DNA of 64,000 nt from VRUE01 sp963704515 (GCA_963704515.1 OY969913.1:2294001-2358000), one strand, 5' to 3'. Counted from the stretch's first letter, positions 35,001-43,566 are shown. Program-made: numbers and translations. Notes: generated from the letters alone by a model not told the origin.

Positions 35001-35266
35001 ACGACACCTTCGGCTCATTCCCAGCCAACGATCCTGTGAAATCAGTCGCATGGGGCGAAGGCGCACACGCCCTCGCCACCTACCGCCGCCGCCACGGAAT
35101 CACCGACGAGCGCAACCCACTCGGCGCACAGCCGCGCAGCGGCGCGGCCCGAGCCGACCGCGCCAGAACGCAGCGCCGCATCCAAGACGCCCAGCGCAAG
35201 CTAGGCCGCGCTGGCGACCGCTCAGCCCAACGCGCCCCAGCCCGCACCCCGACCATCGGCCGCTAA
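32045..35266 (+). CDS. MobF-family conjugative relaxase-helicase (TrwC/TraI-like)
   Basis: 1073 aa. N-terminal relaxase domain: tyrosines in GGEDYYNQPGEAPGEWIG, GYDVRFSCPKSVSIVYALG, and a three-histidine metal site in FRHRM...DPALHVHVVISN. A RecD-like helicase domain follows, with Walker A ALPGTGKTTALDAA near residue 462 and Walker B VLVVDEASMVS near 536, plus YAYAVTKFGAQGKTVDRAF. A long helical C-terminus (about residues 830-1073) ends in basic residues. It nicks oriT, stays linked to the 5' end and unwinds the strand for transfer. No clear ribosome site precedes the ATG. Confidence 0.96.
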   Translation: MVGVTKIQRGNAGYWLAAVAEGGEDYYNQPGEAPGEWIGELAADLGLSGQVDAESYSAILEGTDPTTGTQLVQRPDTRFRERADGTKKRVEPVLGYDVRFSCPKSVSIVYALGDQATRDRLINVVNDAVRQGLAHLEHEACFVQRGRGGHRIERGEGFAGMAFRHRMSRSGDPALHVHVVISNLTRALSDGKWLSLASPQGRSPLWPHGKSAGVIFQAALRAGFMREFGLSFEDVTNGYADLRGFDRDVIDALSTRSKEIATWLEKHGVSSVEAAQTAAYRTRANKDYGVDEDGRRAEWERTAEPFGVTPESVNGYVHAASPREPRPVSPADIDSALRSLEDTSSHFDRRALLWALCDQLPEGASRADLTAAVDQILASDRIVCLHEADGPLDFDQFTTPRIAEMERHFIDGALRGLDAGVAQVSGPSVDRILATHRPELGPDQRDMVIRLTTGGERVVAVAALPGTGKTTALDAAREAWESAGIDVQGCAVAWTASTELKDAGIVNATSIRSLLNRAEADAAQGIMPFRRGTVLVVDEASMVSTPDLEALRLLVLECDGKLVVIGDPRQIGAIGPGGVYAHLTRATEPARLQTIWRQHRPEDQQLVRLVHEGRGSEALDLLRTNDRLVIGDDLPTVLDAQVADWYRAYATGEDALMIARRNRDVDHLNDQARELLREDGALADAEVIVGERAFAAGDRVQTRINREGVCNRERWDVLDADAAARTLTLRRVGGDERTVTLGPAYLNRRRQDNGPSLDYAYAVTKFGAQGKTVDRAFPLLDAGADLEQEVVALSRARVIENVYTVASSELLDPELSPARRELSDPLHDIRSAIEREGNDYAAAEVAIREQIKSLTPRELADRRTALLAAGRAADPVLSRRDQLDRHIKDAEYWIAALSREREAIEAMKQPPADELARVTRAESVQADRLRRDFAERDALPAPDTSEPPRPLDPDKRLEAVLVDQRIDYLARADVKAAQLEPSKVMYDTFGSFPANDPVKSVAWGEGAHALATYRRRHGITDERNPLGAQPRSGAARADRARTQRRIQDAQRKLGRAGDRSAQRAPARTPTIGR

Positions 35267-35272
35267 CCCTCG

Positions 35273-35305
35273 ATTTCCGGGGGCGTTCACGCGCTCGATC
35301 TGACG
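35273..35305 (+). promoter_or_regulatory. ICE two-part promoter-like motif, site 1
   Basis: ATTTCCGGGGGCG (35273-35285), 13 bp, TCTGACG (35299-35305). The same arrangement occurs at 43294-43327 (-), 43533-43566 (+) and 49775-49808 (+). It lies just after the relaxase stop. Eight bases later is ATG 35314, opening a 46-codon frame (MNALPHIKTGRHG... stop at 35454) with no ribosome site; the real gene at 35519 follows. Confidence 0.65.
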
Positions 35306-35401
35306 TACTCCCCATGAATGCCTTGCCCCACATAAAGACCGGGCGCCACGGCCCGGCTTCGGCAAGGCCCGGCGTGAGCGGTTCCGGCCCTCACGTCGTC
35401 T

Positions 35402-35496
35402 CACCCGCCGAACGCGGGAGCGGAGTCCTCAGCTCGATTGTGGCGCACCCGTAGGGCGCGCGCTTCGGGGCTCCTAGCTCCCGCGTTCGGCGGGTG
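35402..35496 (+). promoter_or_regulatory. Long stem-loop in leader of small gene
   Basis: Perfect 20-bp stem: CACCCGCCGAACGCGGGAGC (35402-35421) with its complement at 35477-35496 and a 55-nt loop. It ends about 10 bases before the AAGGAGG of the small gene at 35519. It may be an attenuator, a small RNA or a protecting 5' structure; it is not a simple terminator because no T tract follows. Confidence 0.65.
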
Positions 35497-35518
35497 CCTT
35501 TCAACAAGGAGGGCCGAA

Positions 35519-35743
35519 ATGCCTACCGCAGCACTCAGCGCCTCAGACCGTGGCGACACCAGCCTCAGAGATCGACGCGCCATGCTCGATCAACTTGGCC
35601 CGGCCGGACGACTCGCGTACTACCGGATGGGTCAGCTCACCCTTCGCGACCTGAACATCTGGGCCGCGCGCTACCCCGACGAGGTTCCGACCGTTAACGG
35701 GGAGGTCGAGTGGATCGGCCTCCGCCTTGCGGATCTCGACTGA
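35519..35743 (+). CDS. Small hypothetical protein
   Basis: 74 aa with a perfect AAGGAGG eight bases before ATG 35519. The sequence LRDRRAMLDQLGPAGRLAYYR followed by GQLTLRDLNIWAARYPDEVP and VNGEVEWIGLRLADLD is rich in conserved-looking aromatic and charged residues. Function not recognised. The strong ribosome site and structured leader suggest regulated high expression. It converges with the T4SS operon end. Confidence 0.72.
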   Translation: MPTAALSASDRGDTSLRDRRAMLDQLGPAGRLAYYRMGQLTLRDLNIWAARYPDEVPTVNGEVEWIGLRLADLD

Positions 35744-35753
35744 GCGCCGCCGC

Positions 35754-36296
35754 CTACAGACCGAACTCAGCGGCTGGCGGCGTAGGCGCCGGCGATTCTG
35801 GCGCCTCCGCCGCCGGCACTTCCGGCGCCGGTTCCGGCGCCGGTTCTGTTTCAACAGGCGCGGGCGGCGTAGACGCTTCCGGCGCGTCCAGCTCGGGAGT
35901 TACAGCCGCTCGCCTCCGGCTTCGCGGCTGACCCTCGAGCTGGCCCGCGCGCTCCCGTCGATTCGCCTTGCGCCGTGCCTCCGTCCTCGCGCGTCGCTCC
36001 CGTCGACGCTCGCGCGTCGACACTCGCGGCCCAGGCCGTGACGCCTGCCGCGTCACCTTTACGTCCGGCTCCGGCGCCGGGCTCGATCCTCCACCGCCGG
36101 GCACGACCAGGGCGGCGACTACGCCGACCATGAGCAACGCCACCGCTACGACAACAACGCGGCGCAGCGCGGGCACCGAGCCTCGCGGCCTCGGGGCCCC
36201 CCGCTGCGCCGCTCGCGCCTCGCCTTCGCCATCGACGGGTTTACCGCGCCCAAACGCGACCGTATCCGCTCCCCACGACGACCGCTCCCCGCTCAC
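35754..36296 (-). CDS. Single-span membrane protein with Pro-rich tail ending EFGL
   Basis: 180 aa. About 45 cytoplasmic residues, one membrane segment (VVVVAVALLMVGVVAALVVP), then an Arg-rich stretch (RERRRERRARTEARRKANRR) and a Pro/Ala/Glu-rich tail that ends PAAEFGL. The sigma-like protein at 46370-47593 ends with the same four residues after a similar Pro-rich tail. It is the last gene of the T4SS operon, overlapping the coupling-protein gene by four bases. Function not recognised; a transfer-linked envelope role is inferred. Confidence 0.75.
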   Translation of the reverse strand: MSGERSSWGADTVAFGRGKPVDGEGEARAAQRGAPRPRGSVPALRRVVVVAVALLMVGVVAALVVPGGGGSSPAPEPDVKVTRQASRPGPRVSTRERRRERRARTEARRKANRRERAGQLEGQPRSRRRAAVTPELDAPEASTPPAPVETEPAPEPAPEVPAAEAPESPAPTPPAAEFGL

Positions 36297-37744
36297 CGTT
36301 GCTCCCCCTCGGCGAGCGCCCGCAGCTCCCGCTCAGCAAACCACGGCCGCAGCGCGAGCTTGGCGGGCGGCAGATGCCCGTACACCAAGACAGCGCTACC
36401 CGGCCGCCCACCCCGGACAACGGCGGCCGATGCCAGCTCCCGATACATGCTCCCCTCCGTTGACGACGCGCGGCCTTGCTCGCCCGCCGTCTCACTTCGC
36501 TGGCGAAACTCGCCGTCGCCGACAACCTGACTGATGTAGCGGAGCGTGTCCGGGTCGCCGATCCCACTAGCGAAAACCTTGGCCCGGTGGTTGTTGATGA
36601 TCGTTTGCGCCCGCTTGCCGTACCGCGCATCGACCTGTGCCAAGTCCTGAAAGACCGTGACGAGCTGAATCCCCTGGCCCGCGCCCGTCGAAGCTAGCCC
36701 GTCCAAGTCGGGCATCGGCGCGATGTTCGCGGCCTCGTCGAGAACGATCAAGAGCGGCGGGTCGATGGGCTTACCCGTCTGCGCCGAGAACTCGTAGACG
36801 ACGCCAACCAGTTCGGAGAGCATCGCCGCGAACAACGTCCGCAATCGCTCTTGCTCGTGCGCCGGAGCGCAGAGATAGAGCGTGTTCGCTCGCCCGTCCA
36901 GCAGCTCGGCGGGCGTATATTCCGGCTGCGAGCTGGCGTCAAGAACGCGCGGGTCGGCAAACGCACCGATGATCGTCTCCGCAGTCGTGTAGATCGAGCT
37001 GCGCTGCCGTTCCTCGCGGTTCCAGTTCGCATTCCACGCGCTCAGCGCGTCGGGCGACTGACTGACCACAAGACGCTCCGTGACCTCCTGCTCTGCCTCC
37101 GGCCCGTCGTTCAGCCAGCGGATCACGTCCGCCATCTGACCCCCGCTCGTCGCCGCTGCGAACAACAGCGGCGCCAACAACTTCTCCGCCGCCGCGTACC
37201 AGAAGTCCGAATCCTCCAACCCCGCAGCGCCCCCGGACTTGGCCGAGCTGGAAAGCCAATGCGCCACCCGCATCGCCCCTCGCCAGCTTCCACACCCAGA
37301 GAGCGGCGTCGCCTTGATCGACTCGATGCCGGTAGCCCCGGTCGGATCAAAGACCATCGTTTTCCCCAACTCCTGACGCCGCGCCAGCGTCGTCAGCAGA
37401 AGGTCACTCTTGACCGACGTAGCAACTACCGGCCCGTCCCACTCCAACAAGGCGGGGATCGCGAACCCGGTCGTCTTGAGACTCACCGTGCTTGGACCGA
37501 CCACAACAACCGACGCCCGATCCTCAGCGGCGACGAGGCGCCGACCCTGGCGCCCCAAGATCAGACGCCCACGCCGCGCACCCTTCACATGCAGCGCCCG
37601 AAGATCGCGTTTGCTCGCCCAGCGCGCGCCCTGTACGCGCCGCTGGCGCGACCCGCCGCCGTCCCGCAGGTAGCGGTCCAGCAGATGAACACCGACCACA
37701 ACGGCACCCAGGCCGAGAGCGACGATCATCGTCGCCCCGCTCAC
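36293..37744 (-). CDS. VirD4/TraG-like coupling protein
   Basis: 483 aa. One N-terminal membrane segment, a modified Walker A (VVVVGPSTVSLKTTGFAIPA, with Leu where Gly usually precedes Lys), EWDGPVVATSVKSDLL, Walker B LLIVLDEAANIA and FQDLAQVDARYGKRAQTII. It recruits the relaxase-DNA complex to the T4SS. The same Gly replacement before the P-loop Lys is known in actinobacterial TraG-like proteins, so the ATPase is probably active. Overlaps its neighbours by four bases on each side. Confidence 0.93.
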   Translation of the reverse strand: MSGATMIVALGLGAVVVGVHLLDRYLRDGGGSRQRRVQGARWASKRDLRALHVKGARRGRLILGRQGRRLVAAEDRASVVVVGPSTVSLKTTGFAIPALLEWDGPVVATSVKSDLLLTTLARRQELGKTMVFDPTGATGIESIKATPLSGCGSWRGAMRVAHWLSSSAKSGGAAGLEDSDFWYAAAEKLLAPLLFAAATSGGQMADVIRWLNDGPEAEQEVTERLVVSQSPDALSAWNANWNREERQRSSIYTTAETIIGAFADPRVLDASSQPEYTPAELLDGRANTLYLCAPAHEQERLRTLFAAMLSELVGVVYEFSAQTGKPIDPPLLIVLDEAANIAPMPDLDGLASTGAGQGIQLVTVFQDLAQVDARYGKRAQTIINNHRAKVFASGIGDPDTLRYISQVVGDGEFRQRSETAGEQGRASSTEGSMYRELASAAVVRGGRPGSAVLVYGHLPPAKLALRPWFAERELRALAEGEQR

Positions 37745-39045
37745 GCCGCCGCCCCCTCGATCAGCTCCCGATGGCCGACCATCCGGGCATCGGTGTCAAC
37801 AAGGTCTTGCTCGAACGACGACAACCGATGCTGCACTAGGAAGGAGCGCCGCCCGACGATCCACAGCGCCTCGCCCCGGCGAAGCGTCGGCACCAACTCC
37901 GCCTCCGTCGCGGAGAGGCCCAGGAGGTTTCGCAACCCCTCGATCTGGTCGGGCGGCTGCGCGAGGACGACCTTCGTATCCGCGTCCGCGATCAGCCCCT
38001 CCGCGATCCGCGCCTCTCGCGACCCTGCCGCCCCCGACGCCCCCAGGTCTGACAGCCGGTGCAGAGCGAGAATGTTCTGCACACCGATGGAGCGCGACAG
38101 CTTGAAGGACCGTTGCAGCCATTCAGCAACGCCCAGGTCGGCAGTGATCCGCCACGCCTCGTCAACGGCGATGATGACCTTCGCGCCATCGCCCTCGCCA
38201 GCCTCGGCGGCTCGCTTGCGCTCCATCACGACGCCCTGCAACCACGCTGCGGCGCAGGTCATAAGGATTCCCAGCGCCGCCGAGTCTTGAACCGCCGACA
38301 AGTCGAGAACGACGAACGGCGCATCCAGGTCGAGCCCGGCCGTGGTAGGCCCATCGAACATGCCACGCAAGTCGCCGTGACATAGCCGCTGCAACGCCAA
38401 CGCCACCTGCCGCGTCGCCGCCGCAAGGTCCGGCAGCTCCATGACCAGCTCCGCCGACATGGACTCCGCCGGATGGAGCAGCGCATCGACAACCTGCGGC
38501 AACGTCGGCTCCACGTCAGGCGCCGCCTCGCTGACGATCTTCAACGCGACCCGCAGGCCCGCGTCCTCTTCCGGCGTCAGCTCGCGCCGCAGCGCTGCCG
38601 CTGCGACAGATCGCAGGAGGCTCAGCTGACCCTCCCGACCGCCGCGCGGACTGAGCGGGTTCAACCGCACCGATCCGCCGGGCGCGAGCGCAATGGGCGT
38701 CCCGCCCAGCGCTCGCGCCAACGGCGCGTACTCAGACTTCGGATCGAGCGCCCATGCCTGCCGCCCAAAGACATGCTGCCGAGCTATGTAGGTCTTGAGG
38801 AACGCAGACTTGCCGCGCCCGAGCTGGCCGACGACCAGCATGTTCGGGCCGGACAAGACGCCTTGCTCGTAGGCAGCCCACGGATCGAACACCCACGCCC
38901 CGCCGCAGGCGTCCCGGCCGATATAGGCGCCCGGCGCTCCTAGACCGCCCTCAGCCAAGAACGGGTACGCCGCCTGGAAGTGCGCCGTCGTCGCTGCGTG
39001 ACCCGGCCGCTCCGCCCGGTAGCTGCCCCGGCGAAGCGGCCTCAC
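37741..39045 (-). CDS. VirB4-like T4SS ATPase (TraC/TraG-type ATPase domain)
   Basis: 434 aa. Walker A LVVGQLGRGKSAFLKTYI near residue 75, ALDPKSEYAPLARALGG, Walker B KVIIAVDEAWRI, then a RecA-type end with RSIGVQNILALHRLSDLG. It lacks the N-terminal half seen in full VirB4, which here seems to be supplied by the preceding gene. It powers T4SS assembly or substrate transport. Translationally coupled to its neighbours by ATGA-type overlaps. Confidence 0.92.
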   Translation of the reverse strand: MRPLRRGSYRAERPGHAATTAHFQAAYPFLAEGGLGAPGAYIGRDACGGAWVFDPWAAYEQGVLSGPNMLVVGQLGRGKSAFLKTYIARQHVFGRQAWALDPKSEYAPLARALGGTPIALAPGGSVRLNPLSPRGGREGQLSLLRSVAAAALRRELTPEEDAGLRVALKIVSEAAPDVEPTLPQVVDALLHPAESMSAELVMELPDLAAATRQVALALQRLCHGDLRGMFDGPTTAGLDLDAPFVVLDLSAVQDSAALGILMTCAAAWLQGVVMERKRAAEAGEGDGAKVIIAVDEAWRITADLGVAEWLQRSFKLSRSIGVQNILALHRLSDLGASGAAGSREARIAEGLIADADTKVVLAQPPDQIEGLRNLLGLSATEAELVPTLRRGEALWIVGRRSFLVQHRLSSFEQDLVDTDARMVGHRELIEGAAA

Positions 39046-40538
39046 AGCAACCCCCGCCCGAGCGGCAGCGTGAACGTGAACCCGGCATCTTGCTCGCCGT
39101 AGAGCCGTTGCAGCTCCAAGCGCGCCAGCGCCGCCGCGTGTTCAACCTCCGTCGCCGTCCGCTCCAACTCGTCCGCCGACCGCGCCGAGACAGTCACGTA
39201 ACCGGCGAAGCGCATTTCCGCGTGACCGTCCGCCAGCTCGTCCTCCCGCCGTGCCGCCGCTTGCTGGCGACGCCGGATGCGCGCCGTCGTCATAAACCCC
39301 TGCCGCTCACGCTGAATCTCGTCGGCGACCTCCGCCGTCCGCGCCGCCTCGGCTTTGCGAACGGCGATGGAGTGCGCCACCGGCTCGATGCAGACCGAAA
39401 CCGTCCGCAGGGCCGTCGTCTGCATCAGCAGGGGCGTGAGGAACGCAGGCCCGACGTCGCTACGCGGCCAACTCGCGATCCAGAACGTCGCGTGCACCGC
39501 CGAGTCGGTCCTGTAGCTCGCCCACGATGCCTCGTCGGCGACCGGACCCATCAAGGCCGGATCAACCCCCGCTCGATCCGGCTCCCCGAGCGCCGCGCGG
39601 GCGCGCGCTCGGCGTCCGAACGGATCGAAGGCGTCCCGTATTGCCTCCGCATAACGTCGTGGCCTGAGCAGACCAAACACCGTCACTTCCGCGATCGACA
39701 ACCGCTCGGCTAGGTTCTCGGCTTCCCGCAGAACCAGCTCGCAGGCCGCCTGCTCGCCCCCACCCATCCGGCGCAGCTCCCGAGCTGCACGGCGCTCGTC
39801 AACTTGGAGCGCCAACAAAATCTCATGCTCTTGAGTCGCCGGAGCCGCCGACTCAACAAGCTCGATGTAGGAGGCGACGAGCCCCGAGTCGAGCGGCACC
39901 GCTCGATCCCGCTCAGCCTGCAAGTAACCGGCCAGCTCGTCAGCCTGCGCCGGAAGCGTTCGCTCGATCCACTGGACACGACGTACCGGGCTCCCGTCCC
40001 TCGCGAGACTCGCGAGGACCGACCCCCACGCCGCTAGCTTTCGCTCCTGCTCGTCCGCGTCGAGCAGACCGAACGCCCCCGCCCGCACCGCGACGGCAAC
40101 GGTGTACGTTCCCGCCGCGCGGTCATGGACGACGCCGACGCGATCATTCCCGTAGGGAGCTTCGAGCAGTCGAAGGCCCGCAAGATCGTCGGGCAACGAC
40201 GCCTCGGCGACCGTCGCCCCACCCTCGCCCACGCGAAAGCCACTCCCCGGACTACGGGAGCGGTAGCCACGCTTCTGCTCCCGCGACCGCAGCGCCCACC
40301 GAATTGCAATCGGCGCCCACGCCTCAAGCGTCCGACCCTCGAACGGCAGGAGGACAACACCGAGCGCACCCCCCACCAGGAGCAGCGCGACGGTTAGCCC
40401 GATCCAGTCTCGCAGCGCATAGAGCGCTGCGAGCCCGAGCGCGGCTGCGCCCGCAACGACGAGGACCTGACCGAACATCAGAGGTCCGACCAGCCCCCGC
40501 CGCTCCAACGGCCCGAACCGATAGCGACGCCCGCTCAC
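39042..40538 (-). CDS. SCO6880-like T4SS membrane protein (VirB3/VirB4 N-terminal type)
   Basis: 498 aa. It begins YRFGPLERRGLVGPLMFGQ and has two membrane segments in the first 70 residues (a PrgI/VirB3-like unit). A long soluble region follows with RVQWIERTLPAQADELAGYL, FGRRARARAALGEP and FMTTARIRRRQQAAARREDEL, characteristic of the SCO6880 family found in actinobacterial conjugative elements. It pairs with the VirB4-like ATPase encoded next. Confidence 0.88.
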   Translation of the reverse strand: MSGRRYRFGPLERRGLVGPLMFGQVLVVAGAAALGLAALYALRDWIGLTVALLLVGGALGVVLLPFEGRTLEAWAPIAIRWALRSREQKRGYRSRSPGSGFRVGEGGATVAEASLPDDLAGLRLLEAPYGNDRVGVVHDRAAGTYTVAVAVRAGAFGLLDADEQERKLAAWGSVLASLARDGSPVRRVQWIERTLPAQADELAGYLQAERDRAVPLDSGLVASYIELVESAAPATQEHEILLALQVDERRAARELRRMGGGEQAACELVLREAENLAERLSIAEVTVFGLLRPRRYAEAIRDAFDPFGRRARARAALGEPDRAGVDPALMGPVADEASWASYRTDSAVHATFWIASWPRSDVGPAFLTPLLMQTTALRTVSVCIEPVAHSIAVRKAEAARTAEVADEIQRERQGFMTTARIRRRQQAAARREDELADGHAEMRFAGYVTVSARSADELERTATEVEHAAALARLELQRLYGEQDAGFTFTLPLGRGLL

Positions 40539-42289
40539 GGTTTTGCCTTCCCTGGCGAAGCGCTGCCGCCGGAGTTACCCGCCGGACGAGCCGGTTTGCT
40601 TCCCGACCCCGGTGCCGAGCCCCCGGACGCCTCGGCCGGGCCGGGCGACGAGCTCGCCGCTGGCGAGGACGCCGCCCGGCCCGCTCCGCTCGGCTCACCG
40701 CTCGCGCCCTTGGACGCCTCGGCGCCCTGCGGGCGTGGCGCTGCCGCGTCGCCGCTTGCGCTGCCACCACCGGCCGAAGCGCCGGGCGAGTGACCGGCTG
40801 TACCGGCCGTTCGCCCGGCATCACCACTTGCCGCTGCCGTGCCGCTCCCGGCCAACCGCTCGCCGCCGGATTTCGCAGCTCGCGCTGCCCCGGCACCCGC
40901 CGCAACCGGGAGCGCGACGGCGCCTGCCGCGCCGCCGCTCGCCCCGGCCGCACCGCCAGCGCTAGCCGTTCCGCTCGCCGCACCGGAGCCACCGCCCGCA
41001 CCGCCGGGCGAGCCGCCCCCCCGACCAGCCGCACCCGAGCTACCGCCGCTGCCACCGCCGCCGCTCCCGCCGCCGCTTCCACCCTTCGCCTTCGAGCTGT
41101 TGACGGCCCAATTCGCCAGCGCCGCCCGCCTCATCATCTGCACCGACGACGCGAACTCGACCGTTCGCACCGACGCGCCGCCCGCGCTTTGGCGGTTGTA
41201 CGCCGAGCTGACCGCACCCTCGGCGAACGGCACCAGCTTGAACAAGACGAACGGCGCGAAGCAAGCGAGCAGTAGCAGCGCACCGGCCGCTAGAACATGC
41301 TCGACTTTCCCTCCGCTGTGTGCCAACAGCGAAGCGGCCAGCGCGATCACCGACACGATCACGAACTTCGAGAACACGACGACGATCAGCAGCTCACCCG
41401 TCCGCCGAAGCGCCGACATCCATCGCGGCCAGATCGACGCGGCTATTGCCATCGGCATGAACAGCGCCACCGCGTAGATCGCGGCGTCACGCATCAGCAG
41501 CTCGATCCACACCAGGAACGCGGCAAACGCCGCCACCATCGCCGTGATGAAGCCGACGAACAGCGGAACACCAACCGCGCCCGCCGCCGTCCCAGCACCC
41601 GGACCACCCGCCGTCGTTCCGGCCGCTGCCCCGGCGCCACTCAGACCCTCGATGGCGCTCTTGAAGAAGGCTCGCGTATCGGCGGCCGTCGCATGTGCGA
41701 TGGCTTCCGAAAACCCGTCCGTCGTCGCGACTAGGAGCTGCACGACGACATATGCCGCGCTCGTCGCGATGGCCGCGACGGGCACGTTGACCAGGAAAAC
41801 CCGGACGAGCATTCCCCCGTCGCCGCGGCCCAGGCTCTCCAGCACCGCGAAGATGAGCATCAACAGCGCCAGCACCGTCGCGATGGACGCCATCTCGCGG
41901 TACTGACGTAGAAACCCTTTGCTCAGCAGGTTCGGCGAGGTCGTCTTGTTCGTCAGCACGACGACCTGACCCAGCAGCCACGTCGCACCGTCTGCCGCCC
42001 AAGACGTGATCTGCTCGAAGATGCCCGACCCGATTGATTCCGCCGCATCCTTGATCGGATCGAGCGGATTAGGCAGCGCGCCGAGAACCGGATCGGTCAC
42101 GGCGTTACACGCATCGCCTACCGGATTCCCGATGCCTATCGCGCCGGTAATCGGAGCAGCCGGAGCCACGCCAATGTCGCAGGCGACATTGGCCTGCGCC
42201 TCCGGCGGCGCGGGATCGCCTAGCGTGAGCGCCGTCGCCGCGACGACGGCCACCCCGATCAACAGCAGACACCTACGGAGCCACGCCAT
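40535..42289 (-). CDS. VirB6/TrbL-like polytopic T4SS channel protein
   Basis: 584 aa. A signal-like start (WLRRCLLLIGVAVVAATALTLG), an extracellular region with cysteines, then about six membrane segments (residues ~130-345, e.g. ASIATVLALLMLIFAVLESLG and LLMRDAAIYAVALFMPMAIA). The last 200 residues are an extreme Gly/Ala/Ser-rich low-complexity tail. Size and layout fit the TrbL/VirB6 component of the inner-membrane channel. Overlaps the VirB8-like gene by 17 bases. Confidence 0.88.
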   Translation of the reverse strand: MAWLRRCLLLIGVAVVAATALTLGDPAPPEAQANVACDIGVAPAAPITGAIGIGNPVGDACNAVTDPVLGALPNPLDPIKDAAESIGSGIFEQITSWAADGATWLLGQVVVLTNKTTSPNLLSKGFLRQYREMASIATVLALLMLIFAVLESLGRGDGGMLVRVFLVNVPVAAIATSAAYVVVQLLVATTDGFSEAIAHATAADTRAFFKSAIEGLSGAGAAAGTTAGGPGAGTAAGAVGVPLFVGFITAMVAAFAAFLVWIELLMRDAAIYAVALFMPMAIAASIWPRWMSALRRTGELLIVVVFSKFVIVSVIALAASLLAHSGGKVEHVLAAGALLLLACFAPFVLFKLVPFAEGAVSSAYNRQSAGGASVRTVEFASSVQMMRRAALANWAVNSSKAKGGSGGGSGGGGSGGSSGAAGRGGGSPGGAGGGSGAASGTASAGGAAGASGGAAGAVALPVAAGAGAARAAKSGGERLAGSGTAAASGDAGRTAGTAGHSPGASAGGGSASGDAAAPRPQGAEASKGASGEPSGAGRAASSPAASSSPGPAEASGGSAPGSGSKPARPAGNSGGSASPGKAKP

Positions 42290-42926
42290 AGGAACGCAGC
42301 TCCTTCGTCAGTTGGATCAGCCCGAGTCCTTCGCCTCCCGGTCGCGGCGACGCGAGCCGGGGCGTCGGCCCGAAGGACGCCCGAGTGTTTGCGATCTTCC
42401 AGTCACCGCCCGTCCAGACCAACACCGTCCGCGACAGGCCGAAAAAGGCAGTCGGTTCGACCGACGTGACGTTGCCGAGCAGCGTGAAGCCCCACGTCTG
42501 CACGACTGCTCGGCGCGAGCTGAACGACAGCACCCGATAGCCCACCGGCACACCCAGATAGGCACTCGGAACCTTCCCCCTGACGCCTTCCCCGAACTCT
42601 CCCGAGCGCAGCCGCGCCGTACCGGGTGCGTTCGCTTCCAGCATCACCGGGGCGAAGGCGGGAGTCGCCACGACCTTGATCCGCCGCCATAGCTCGCCCC
42701 GCCGAAGCACGGCGCTATCAGCGAACGCGCGCTGATAGCTCGCCGCCGCCAGCGCCGCCCCATCCGGCGTCCGCTGGAAGCCGACCCCGACACCCTCCAC
42801 CTGACGCGCCGGTCCCGGCGTCACCGCCGGTCGAGTCGCCCCCGACTCGTCCGCCGTCGGCGCCGTGATCCGACCAAGCAGAAGCCCGACGACCACCGCT
42901 GCGATCAGCCCTACGACCGCCCGCAT
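42273..42926 (-). CDS. VirB8/TcpC-like T4SS protein
   Basis: 217 aa. N-terminal membrane anchor (VVGLIAAVVVGLLLGRITAP), then a soluble extracytoplasmic domain ending with VLVWTGGDWKIANTRASFGPTP, the NTF2-like pattern of VirB8/TcpC proteins in Gram-positive elements. It lies between the VirB2-like and VirB6-like genes. Divergent in sequence, so the call leans on topology, the end motif and context. Confidence 0.8.
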   Translation of the reverse strand: MRAVVGLIAAVVVGLLLGRITAPTADESGATRPAVTPGPARQVEGVGVGFQRTPDGAALAAASYQRAFADSAVLRRGELWRRIKVVATPAFAPVMLEANAPGTARLRSGEFGEGVRGKVPSAYLGVPVGYRVLSFSSRRAVVQTWGFTLLGNVTSVEPTAFFGLSRTVLVWTGGDWKIANTRASFGPTPRLASPRPGGEGLGLIQLTKELRSYGVAP

Positions 42927-43246
42927 TAGTGGACCGCCGATCCGGCGTCGAAGAAGAAGTTGATGATCGCCGCCGCAGCGCCGATGCCAAATGCCCCTCC
43001 GGCGCCCTTGAGCATCCGGGTCTTGCCGTCGTCCGCCTGGGCGTAGTTGTTGGAGCGGCTACCGAAACCCCACTGAGCCGCGCCCCAAATCACCACGCCC
43101 ACGCAAGCCAGCAGGCCGAACGCCGCAGCCCCGTTGAGGATTTTCTGAGCGGCCGGACCACCCGGCAGCCCGTTCGAGTTCGGGTTGACGCTGACTTTTG
43201 CCGCAGCTTCAACCAGGACGAGGTACGCGAGCTGTAGAGCTGGCAC
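42926..43246 (-). CDS. VirB2-like small T4SS membrane protein
   Basis: 106 aa from GTG 43246, with AGGAGG seven bases upstream. Two hydrophobic segments, ILNGAAAFGLLACVGVVIW and MLKGAGGAFGIGAAAAIINFFF, separated by a short polar loop (GFGSRSNNYAQADDGKTR), the pilin-like layout of VirB2. First gene of the T4SS operon 43246 to 35754. The two-part motif at 43294-43327 lies 47 bases upstream. Confidence 0.83.
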   Translation of the reverse strand: MPALQLAYLVLVEAAAKVSVNPNSNGLPGGPAAQKILNGAAAFGLLACVGVVIWGAAQWGFGSRSNNYAQADDGKTRMLKGAGGAFGIGAAAAIINFFFDAGSAVH

Positions 43247-43293
43247 TTTGAGCCTCCTGTTTCTGTCGCCTGTTGGTCACGCACGCGGCAAAC

Positions 43294-43327
43294 GTCAGAA
43301 GGCAGGGGTCCAACGCCCCCGGCAATT
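43294..43327 (-). promoter_or_regulatory. ICE two-part promoter-like motif, site 2 (T4SS operon)
   Basis: On the minus strand ATTGCCGGGGGCG, 14 bp, TCTGACG, one mismatch from the sites at 35273 and 49775 in the first box. It lies 47 bases upstream of the first T4SS gene. If TCTGACG is -10-like, the leader is about 40 nt and includes the AGGAGG site. Confidence 0.7.
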
Positions 43328-43532
43328 TCAAGATTCGCCTCGATCTCGCGCCAACAGGCGCGCATTCCGACCGCTCCCTTCGGGCGATCAGAAAACCCCG
43401 AGCGCGCCGTCAGACGGCCCGCGCTTCGCTAGCGCAAGCCCCTCGGCACCGCAGCTCACCCAAAGAACCTGTGCCGATCCTCCATCACCCCCCCAGGAAC
43501 CCGGTCGAAACCTCCACAAATCTGCCTAAACA

Positions 43533-43566
43533 AATATCGGGGGCACTTAGGGGGGGACTTCTGACG
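43533..43566 (+). promoter_or_regulatory. ICE two-part promoter-like motif, site 3 (secreted protein)
   Basis: AATATCGGGGGCA, 14 bp, TCTGACG. The first box is weaker, but GGGGGC and TCTGACG are exact and the spacing matches. It is divergent from site 2 within the 468-bp gap 43247-43714 that separates the T4SS operon from the secreted-protein gene. No other gene is seen in this gap. Confidence 0.6.

Noticed and set aside
40839..41477. Plus-strand frame rich in Ala/Pro across the VirB6-like tail
   Set aside because: Mirror of the Gly/Ala-rich coding tail of the VirB6-like gene.
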